Positions 58,245 to 64,000 of a stretch of DNA of 64,000 bases are shown here, one piece after another. Origin of the DNA: Streptomyces himalayensis subsp. himalayensis (GTDB lineage: Bacteria > Actinomycetota > Actinomycetes > Streptomycetales > Streptomycetaceae); contig NZ_JACEHE010000002.1 of NCBI RefSeq assembly GCF_013778455.1, forward strand, positions 496,001 to 560,000. The letters are read 5' to 3'. The position numbers and the translations under genes are program-made. The notes beneath the pieces are model-generated. The model did not search any database and was not told the origin of the DNA. It worked only from the letters and a program-made list of their open reading frames with translations. Every line of letters begins with the position of its first letter. The stretch's first letter is position 1.

Positions 58245-59518
58245 TTGGCGACCGGTTCCAGAATCTCTCGTCCTCCCAGATACGGGCGGAGCACCTCCGG
58301 GACCCGCACGGAGCCGTCGGCCTGCTGGTGGTTCTCCAGGATCGCGACGATCGTGCGCGGTACGGCGCACAGCGTGCCGTTGAGCGTGGCCAGCGGACGG
58401 ATCTGCTTGCCGTCGCGTACGCGGATCGACAGGCGGCGGGACTGGAACTCCGTGCAGTCCGAGGTCGACGTCAACTCGCGGTACTTGCCCTGCGTCGGGA
58501 TCCAGGCCTCGCAGTCGAACTTGCGGGCGGCCGAGGAGCCCAGGTCACCCGTGGCCACGTCGATCACGCGGAACGGCAGCTCCAGCGAGGTCAGCCACTG
58601 CTTCTCCCACTCGAGGAGACGCTGGTGCTCGGCCTCCGAGTCCTCCGGCGCGACGTACGAGAACATCTCGACCTTGTCGAACTGGTGGACGCGGAAGATG
58701 CCGCGGGTGTCCTTGCCGTGCGAGCCGGCCTCGCGGCGGAAGCAGGGCGAGAAGCCCGCGTAGCGCAGGGGCAGCCGGTCGGCGTCGATGATCTCGTCCA
58801 TGTGGTACGCGGCGAGTGGCACCTCGGACGTGCCGACCAGGTAGAGGTCGTCGTCGTCCAGGTGGTAGACGTCCTGCGCGGCCTGGCCGAGGAAGCCGGT
58901 GCCGGCCATCGACTGCGGGCGGACCAGCGCCGGGGTGAGCATCGGCGTGAAGCCGGCCGCGGTGGCCTGGGCGATCGCCGCGTTCACCAGGGCGAGCTCG
59001 AGCAGCGCGCCGACACCGGTGAGGAAGTAGAAGCGCGAGCCGGAGACCTTGGCGCCGCGCTCCACGTCGATCGCGCCGAGCGTGGTGCCGAGCTCCAGGT
59101 GGTCCTTCGGCTCGAAGCCCTCGGCCGTGAAGTCGCGGATGGTGCCGAGCTCCTCCAGGACCCTGAAGTCCTCCTCGCCGCCGACGGGGACGTCGGGGTG
59201 CACGAGGTTGCCGAGCTTGAGCAGCAGCTCCTGGGTCTCGGCGGCGGCCTGGTCCCGCTCGGCGTCGGCCGCCTTGACGGCGGCGGCGAGCTCGCCCGCC
59301 TTCTTCAGCAGCTCCTGCTTCTCGTCGCCGGAGGCCTTGGGGATGAGCTTGCCGAGCGACTTCTGCTCGGAGCGCAGCTCGTCGAAGCGGACGCCGGACG
59401 ACCTGCGCCGCTCGTCGGCGGAGAGCAGGGCGTCGACGAGCTCGACGTCCTCTCCACGGGCGCGCTGGGAGGCGCGAACACGGTCGGGGTCCTCACGAAG
59501 CAGGCGAAGGTCAATCAC
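58241..59518 (-). CDS. serS: Seryl-tRNA synthetase
   Basis: 425 residues. The N-terminal coiled-coil arm (about 30-105) is the tRNA-Ser variable-arm binder; class II motifs: motif 2 around [20 protein letters not shown], motif 3 near [19 protein letters not shown]. It charges tRNA-Ser (and tRNA-Sec where present). Close to a tRNA-Ser-like gene 1 kb away in opposite orientation. The HAD gene follows in the same operon. Confidence 0.97.
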   Translation of the reverse strand: MIDLRLLREDPDRVRASQRARGEDVELVDALLSADERRRSSGVRFDELRSEQKSLGKLIPKASGDEKQELLKKAGELAAAVKAADAERDQAAAETQELLLKLGNLVHPDVPVGGEEDFRVLEELGTIRDFTAEGFEPKDHLELGTTLGAIDVERGAKVSGSRFYFLTGVGALLELALVNAAIAQATAAGFTPMLTPALVRPQSMAGTGFLGQAAQDVYHLDDDDLYLVGTSEVPLAAYHMDEIIDADRLPLRYAGFSPCFRREAGSHGKDTRGIFRVHQFDKVEMFSYVAPEDSEAEHQRLLEWEKQWLTSLELPFRVIDVATGDLGSSAARKFDCEAWIPTQGKYRELTSTSDCTEFQSRRLSIRVRDGKQIRPLATLNGTLCAVPRTIVAILENHQQADGSVRVPEVLRPYLGGREILEPVAK

Positions 59519-60279
59519 ACCGCAAGGCTACCGGTGTGCGGTTCCCGCTCACGAACCGATATCTAAGTATGCGCGTTATGAGCGATATGCCGGAATGGGA
59601 ATTCCGGCAGGGCCGGGCGGATGGGCGCCGCGGACGCGACATCGCAGCGTACCGTCAATAAAAGGGGCGCGATTCCCCGAATCGAGGCACAGGTGATGTG
59701 CCGTCTTGACTCGACTCCCTTGCCGTGAGCGGCAATTGGGGCTCGTTTTCCACAGGAGTCCGCGCGTGGAAAAGTTATCCACAGCCTGTGTGCAAGATCT
59801 GTGGATGGCGGAAGAGATCATTCCGAAAGCCGCAACTGAGGCGATGGATTCCCGTCTCAAACCGCCTCTGACCCCACTTTCGGGTGGAAATGGTTCGCCC
59901 CAAAGAGTTGATCAAGTGAAACGGGTGACCGAGGGGTGATGTGTCTGATGCTGGAGGGGCTTGGCGGCCAGGGGCCGATATGTCGACTGTGTCGTATGTA
60001 TCGCGCTTCGTTGTCGACTTGTCCCCAGGTCGAGAAGCCAGCCTGTGGATAACTCCTGTGGATGAGGAAAATCTGCAGGTAGGACCGTAGGTGGTACCGG
60101 TGGATAACTCATCGGTAGCGGCCGTGGCGCAGAGCGCGAGGAGCCGCCACGGATGGGACGGCCGGATGCCACGGCCGGATGGGACGGCGGACGTGGCCGG
60201 ACGCGACGGCGGATGCGAGCTCATGTGATGGCGGATGCGAGCTCACGTGATGGCGGATGCCACCGATGCAACCAACCCG
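59519..60279. other. Non-coding gap between serS and pheA
   Basis: 761 bp holding the serS promoter and a DnaA-box cluster (59746-60107). A 44-codon frame (MAEEIIPKAATEAMDSRLKP, from 59805) is open on the plus strand but lacks a ribosome site and I do not call it. Around 60180-60260 GATGGCGGATGCGAGCTCA-type words repeat. Confidence 0.5.
59746..60107. promoter_or_regulatory. DnaA-box cluster upstream of serS
   Basis: Six or seven boxes: TTTTCCACA (59746), perfect TTATCCACA (59775), on the minus strand TTGCACACA (59787), CCATCCACA (59800), perfect TTATCCACA (60044), TCATCCACA (60057) and TTATCCACC (60099). This is denser than expected by chance in high-GC DNA. Confidence 0.65.
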
Positions 60280-61215
60280 TCAGAACCGCCCGTCGCGGCA
60301 GCGCGTCAGCCAGTCCGAGGCCTCCGCGAAGTCGCCGTCGGACGTCCCGGGCCGAAGCGCCCGCACGTCCTGGGGCGAGACGTCGGCCTGGGGATAAGAG
60401 CCGAGGAACCGCACCTTCAGGCAGATGCGCTTGAGCCCCATGAGGGCCTCGCCGACCCGTGGGTCCGAGACGTGCCCCTCGGCGTCGATCGCGAAGCAGT
60501 AACTTCCGATGCCCTCGCCGGTCGGACGGGACTGGAGCAGCACCAGGTTGACCCCGCGTACCGCGAACTCCTGGAGCAGTTCCAGCAGTGCACCGGGGTG
60601 GTCGTCGCGCTGCCAGATGACCACCGAGGTCTTGTCCGCGCCGGTCGGGGCAGCGGGCCGGGCGGGTCGGCCGACCAGCACGAAGCGGGTCTGCGCGTTG
60701 GCCGCGTCGTGGATCTCGGTGACCAGCGGCTCCAGGCCGTAGGTCGCCGCCGTGAACTCGCCCGCGAAGGCCGCGTCGTAGCGGCCCTCCTGCACCAGCC
60801 GCGCGCCGTCGGCGTTCGACGCGGACGACTCCCACACGGCGTCCGGAAGATTCGCCGCCAGCCAGTTGCGGACCTGCGTCTGCGCGGCCGGGTGCGCGGT
60901 CACCGTCTTGATGTCGGCCAACTGTGTGCCGGGCCTGACCAGCAGCGCGAAGGTGATCGGAAGCAGCACCTCGCGGTAGATCATCAGCGGCTCGCCCGCG
61001 ATGAGCTCGTCGAGGGTCGTGGTGATGCCGCCCTCCACGGAGTTCTCGATCGGCACGAGCGCGGCTGCGGCCTCGCCTGCGCGTACGGCGTCGAGAGCCG
61101 CGGACACGCTCACCATGGGCACGAGCTCCCGCGTGGCGGCTTCCGGGAGCTTGCGGAGTGCGGCCTCGGTGAAGGTGCCGACCGGGCCGAGGTACGTGTA
61201 GCGGGTGGCGGACAT
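60280..61215 (-). CDS. pheA: Prephenate dehydratase
   Basis: 311 residues. PDT domain (1-190) with SATRYTYLGPVGTFTEAALR, PIENSVEGGITTTLD and the catalytic NAQTRFVLVGR; ACT domain (about 200-280) with SVVIWQRDDHPGALLELLQE for phenylalanine feedback. It makes phenylpyruvate. Monofunctional, unlike the E. coli fusion, as usual in actinobacteria. Confidence 0.96.
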   Translation of the reverse strand: MSATRYTYLGPVGTFTEAALRKLPEAATRELVPMVSVSAALDAVRAGEAAAALVPIENSVEGGITTTLDELIAGEPLMIYREVLLPITFALLVRPGTQLADIKTVTAHPAAQTQVRNWLAANLPDAVWESSASNADGARLVQEGRYDAAFAGEFTAATYGLEPLVTEIHDAANAQTRFVLVGRPARPAAPTGADKTSVVIWQRDDHPGALLELLQEFAVRGVNLVLLQSRPTGEGIGSYCFAIDAEGHVSDPRVGEALMGLKRICLKVRFLGSYPQADVSPQDVRALRPGTSDGDFAEASDWLTRCRDGRF

Positions 61216-61781
61216 ACGGTCACCCTAATGCCCGCCGGCACTGCGGCTTCCTCGTGCCGCCCGGGTACCGGCACTGCCGCGTCCTAGCGCTGCCTGTCCG
61301 GGCCATTGCGGCTCGCGCGCCGCCTTGTCTCGGTACCGCCGCCGTGCACCGCCGCCGTCCTGGCGGTGCCCCTGCCTGGGCCACTGCGGCTGGCTCGCGC
61401 CGACCCTGTCTCGGCACGTCCGGGTCCTGGCGCCGGTCCTGCCCCGGCGATTGCCGCTCGCGCGCGCCGTCCCCATCCCGGCACGTCCGCGTCCTCGTGC
61501 AGCTCCGGTCTCGGCACCGCGGCGTCCTCGTGCAGCTCAGTCTCGGCACCGCGGCGTCTCGTACAGCTCCGGTCTCCGCACCGCCTCCGTCCCCGCCCGC
61601 TCACGCCTCTAGGCGTCTCCCCCGGAGCTTCCCCGGAGCCGCTCTCTCCCCGGGCTGCCGGTGTTTCAGCGGCCACCGCCGATCGCGGGGACCGCCCATG
61701 CCCCCAGGGCGTCTCCACCGGAGCCGCGCTGTCCCCGGCCGCTGGCCTCCGGAGCGGCGCGGTCGCTCTCTTGGGGACGGC
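61216..61781. repeat. Repeat-rich intergenic region
   Basis: 566 bp with no convincing gene. It contains three tandem ~32-bp units at 61490-61522, 61523-61554 and 61555-61586 (GCGTCCTCGTGCAGCTC first, ending CACCGCG), plus looser repeats of CTGTCTCGGCACGTCC and GCCGCTCGCGCGC from 61300 on. Reading frames through it are long but repetitive on both strands, typical of low-complexity DNA. Confidence 0.65.
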
Positions 61782-63029
61782 TCACGCCTCCAGCAGCCGC
61801 TGCCCCACGTACTCGCCCTTGGCCGCGCCGCCCGGCACGGCGAAGAGGCCGCTCGACTCGTGGCGGATGAACCGCGACAGGGCGTCGCCGCGGTCGAGTT
61901 TGCGCTGCACGGGTACGAAGCCGCGCAGCGGGTCCGCCTGCCAGCAGATGAAGAGCAGGCCCGCGTCCGGTACCCCGTCCGCGTTGAAGCCGTCGTGGAA
62001 GGAGAACGGCCGGCGCAGCATCGCGGCCCCGCCGTTCTGGTCGGGCCGGGTGATGCGGGCGTGCGCATTGATCGGGATGACGAGATTGCCGTCGGCGTCG
62101 GCCTGCTCGAGTTTCGGTTCGGTCGCCTCCGTGCCGCCGGTGAGGGGCGCACCGTCGGACTTGCGCCGCCCTATGACGTTCTCCTGATCCTTGACGGAGA
62201 GCTTCTCCCAGTCGTCGAGGAGCATCCTGATGCGGCGTACGACGGCGTAGGAGCCGCCGGCCATCCAGGACGGATCGCCGGAAGCGGGCACGAAGATGCG
62301 CTGGTCGAAGTCGTCATCCGTCGGCTTCGGGTTGTTGGTGCCGTCGATCTGGCCCATCAGATTGCGGGCCGTCATGGGGCGGGCGGTCGCGCCGGGCGAG
62401 CGGTTGAAGCCGTTCATCTGCCAGCGGACGCGTGCGACGCCGGCGGCCTCCTTCTGCACGGCGCGCAGTGCATGAAAGGCGACCAGTGCGTCGTTCGCGC
62501 CGATCTGCACCCATAGATCGCCGTTGCTGCGCGCCTTGTCGAGACGGTCCGAGGAGAAGTCCGGCAGCGGATCGAGGGCCACCGGGCGCTGCTTCTCCAG
62601 GCCGGTACGGGAGAAGAGGCTGTAGCCGAAGCCGAAGGTGACGGTCAGAGACGAGGGCCCGGCATCGCGTGCGACGTCGGTGTCATTGCTTCCGGCGGCC
62701 TCGCCCGCCATCAGCCGCTCAGCAGTCGCCGACCAGCGGCGCAGCAGTGCGGCCGCCTCCTTGCGGCCCGCACTCGCCACCAGGTCGAACGCGATGAGAT
62801 GACCGTGGGCCTGCATCGGCGTCGTGACGCCTGGCTGACGTTTCCCGTGAAACATCACCTCCTCCGCGCCGAGGGAGGTGAGAGACGCAGCGGCCGTGCC
62901 GCTCGAGCCCTCATGGGAACCGGAGGACGCGGCGGCGTACCCCGCGGCACCGCCCGCCGCGCCCAGGGCAAGCCCGGTGGCGCCGGCCGTGCCGAGGAGC
63001 CGTCGACGGGAAATGGACTGGTCAGGCAT
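61782..63029 (-). CDS. dtpA: Tat-exported DyP-type haem peroxidase
   Basis: 415 residues from ATG 63029. The N-terminus carries a twin-arginine signal (SRRRLLGTAGATGLALGAAG). The core has the DyP pattern GQIDGTNNPKP (catalytic Asp in the GxxDG motif), the proximal haem histidine within the C-terminal half (likely FSFHDGFNADG) and LLFICWQADPLRGFVPVQ. EfeB/DtpA group. In S. lividans DtpA, with copper proteins, is needed for GlxA maturation and aerial growth. The upstream CopD-type gene ends 5 bp before this start, implying one operon. Confidence 0.9.
   Translation of the reverse strand: MPDQSISRRRLLGTAGATGLALGAAGGAAGYAAASSGSHEGSSGTAAASLTSLGAEEVMFHGKRQPGVTTPMQAHGHLIAFDLVASAGRKEAAALLRRWSATAERLMAGEAAGSNDTDVARDAGPSSLTVTFGFGYSLFSRTGLEKQRPVALDPLPDFSSDRLDKARSNGDLWVQIGANDALVAFHALRAVQKEAAGVARVRWQMNGFNRSPGATARPMTARNLMGQIDGTNNPKPTDDDFDQRIFVPASGDPSWMAGGSYAVVRRIRMLLDDWEKLSVKDQENVIGRRKSDGAPLTGGTEATEPKLEQADADGNLVIPINAHARITRPDQNGGAAMLRRPFSFHDGFNADGVPDAGLLFICWQADPLRGFVPVQRKLDRGDALSRFIRHESSGLFAVPGGAAKGEYVGQRLLEA
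62840..62853. other. parS: parS-like site, one mismatch, inside dtpA
   Basis: GTTTCCCGTGAAAC, one base off the perfect site. It lies inside the coding sequence (encodes MFHGKR), so it might be chance or a weak ParB site. Confidence 0.5.
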
Positions 63030-63034
63030 GGTGT

Positions 63035-64000
63035 TCAGCCGATCTTCACGTTCTTGTTGACGGTCACCTGGTCGATGTCCGAGGTACGCACGGTCACGGC
63101 GACCTTCCAGTCGCCTGCCATCGGGATCTGCACCCCGCTCGCGCTCCAATGCCCCGTGACGATGTGGTCGGGGACGACGGACAGCGGTCCGATGTCCTTG
63201 GACGTGAGCGTGAAGGAGACCTTCACCTCGGGAATGTCGAAGGGCCGGCCGTTAGGGCGCTTCACATAGAGATGCATCTCGTTGCTGCCGGTCCGGCCCG
63301 GCGCCAGATCGAGCGACACGGTGCCTTTGCCGTCCTGACCGCCCGTGTCGAACGGAATGTCCAGGGTGACGGGACCGCTCAACTCGGATGCGGCGGTGGT
63401 GGCACGGGCGGCCTGCTCTTCCGTACGGCCCGGCTCGGTGGACGTCAGCACCGTGGTGACGGCGAGCAGGACCACGGCGACGCCGGCTTCGGCGAACACG
63501 GAGCGGCGCAGGCCCGAGCGGTGCGGATCGGCGTCCCGGACGCGCTTCTTGCGGGCGGTGGCTATGGCGGCCCGCTGGCGGGCGAGTTGGGCGACGCGTG
63601 TGGCGTCGCGGCCTGCCGTTTCCACATGCTCGGCATGCGCGGCATCCGCTGCATGCGCCGCCTCCCCGGCATGCGCCGCATCCGCTGCATGCGCCGCCTC
63701 CCCGGCATGCGCCGCATCCGTGGCATGCGCCGCCTCCTCGGCATGCTCCGCGTCCGCGCCCTCGGTGTTCGCGTCCTCGGCGTCCGCGCCTCGTGCGTCC
63801 GTGAGCTGAGTGGTCCAGCGGCGAGAGATCCAGGCGATGCCCACCAGCACCGCGACCAGCCCGATCTTCACGAGCAGCAGCTGCCCGTACGCCGTACCGG
63901 TGAGCGCCGACCAGGAGCCGACCTGGCGCCAGGCCTGGTAGAGGCCGGTCGCCGCCAGCAGGCTGACGCTGCCGAGTGCGATCCGCGAGAAGCGGCGTAC
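63035..64000 (-). CDS. CopD-type copper-resistance membrane protein, N-terminus beyond window
   Basis: The frame is open from 64000 to the stop at 63035 (321 codons, start off the right edge). The visible part: membrane helix RIALGSVSLLAATGLYQAWR, GTAYGQLLLVKIGLVAVLVG, then a cytosolic Ala/His/Glu/Asp-rich run, another helix (about 50 codons after it) and a ~120-residue extracytoplasmic beta domain at the C-terminus. CopD family. The His-rich AHA repeats could bind copper. In the S. lividans equivalent operon it precedes dtpA. Confidence 0.85.
   Translation of the reverse strand, partial: VRRFSRIALGSVSLLAATGLYQAWRQVGSWSALTGTAYGQLLLVKIGLVAVLVGIAWISRRWTTQLTDARGADAEDANTEGADAEHAEEAAHATDAAHAGEAAHAADAAHAGEAAHAADAAHAEHVETAGRDATRVAQLARQRAAIATARKKRVRDADPHRSGLRRSVFAEAGVAVVLLAVTTVLTSTEPGRTEEQAARATTAASELSGPVTLDIPFDTGGQDGKGTVSLDLAPGRTGSNEMHLYVKRPNGRPFDIPEVKVSFTLTSKDIGPLSVVPDHIVTGHWSASGVQIPMAGDWKVAVTVRTSDIDQVTVNKNVKIG
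63632..63739 (-). repeat. Three 36-bp tandem repeats in the copD-type gene
   Basis: Units at 63632-63667, 63668-63703 and 63704-63739 (start GGCATGCGCCGCATCC) encode 12-residue repeats of the form EAAHAADAAHAG. Being multiples of three they vary without frameshift. They enrich histidine (three per unit or so) in the cytosolic loop. Confidence 0.85.

Noticed and set aside
59805..59939. 44-codon plus-strand frame in the serS-pheA gap
   Set aside because: No ribosome site; overlaps the DnaA-box cluster; composition not convincing.
61220..61718. Arg/Gly-rich minus-strand frames upstream of dtpA's end
   Set aside because: Produced by tandem low-complexity DNA; same repeats give open frames on both strands.

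Overview
The window is about 64 kb of very high GC DNA from a Streptomyces chromosome, on the origin-proximal core. The evidence is ssgA/ssgR, a fused cydCD, SerRS followed by a HAD gene, the rpsF-ssb-rpsR-rplI/dnaB block, frequent GTG and TTG starts, and gene order matching what I recall of S. coelicolor SCO3898 to SCO3964. Five perfect copies and two one-mismatch copies of the 14-bp parS palindrome (GTTTCACGTGAAAC) occur here, as expected close to oriC where ParB sites cluster in this genus.

Layout. 1-2.5 kb (minus): PadR regulator, myo-inositol-phosphate synthase and an MFS exporter, behind a near-perfect palindromic operator. 2.7-7 kb (plus): class A PBP, then a GT87-type membrane glycosyltransferase. 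7.1-10 kb (minus): alanine-racemase-like protein, FemX peptidoglycan-branching enzyme and a small membrane protein. 10.3-12 kb (plus): rpsF, ssb, rpsR, rplI. 12.1-15.4 kb: MATE exporter (minus) and dnaB (plus), with DnaA boxes between them. 15.4-17.8 kb is the one clearly disturbed stretch: a DHFR-like gene, a wrecked IS110 transposase and a broken LysR-like HTH fragment, with an imperfect 108-bp direct repeat flanking the last two. 17.8-28.9 kb is mixed metabolism and regulation (serine hydrolase, GNATs, MarR/MFS pair, globin-reductase fusion, NUDIX, LysR, cystathionine lyase-like enzyme, low-MW phosphatase). 28.9-31.4 kb holds a cupin, a DUF5326 protein and the sporulation pair ssgR-ssgA. 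31.5-40.3 kb holds a YibE/F transporter, TPP riboswitch-thiC, a membrane protein, a phosphoesterase, a LacI regulator and hisC/pat. 40.4-49.9 kb: a Rex operator before cydA-cydB-cydCD, then a DosS-like haem/GAF histidine kinase and a secreted M23 peptidase. 49.9-52.5 kb (minus): HAD, F420-type LLM oxidoreductase, KptA. 53-56.9 kb (plus): a two-ATPase, two-permease ABC exporter. 57.1 kb: a serine-type tRNA gene with an abnormally long anticodon arm. 57.4-61.2 kb (minus): serS-HAD and pheA. 61.8-64 kb (minus): Tat-exported DyP peroxidase and a CopD-type membrane protein running off the window.

Together the genes cover cell-wall assembly (PBP, FemX, M23), replication (ssb, dnaB), septation (ssgA), redox-controlled respiration (Rex-cyd, haem kinase) and copper/peroxidase-dependent development (DyP, CopD). 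The most unusual items are the tRNA-Ser-like gene, three DnaA-box clusters outside oriC, the parS array with one copy buried in a 34-bp terminator-like palindrome, and a 36-codon ORF ahead of the ABC exporter. Everything is read by eye; no search was run.
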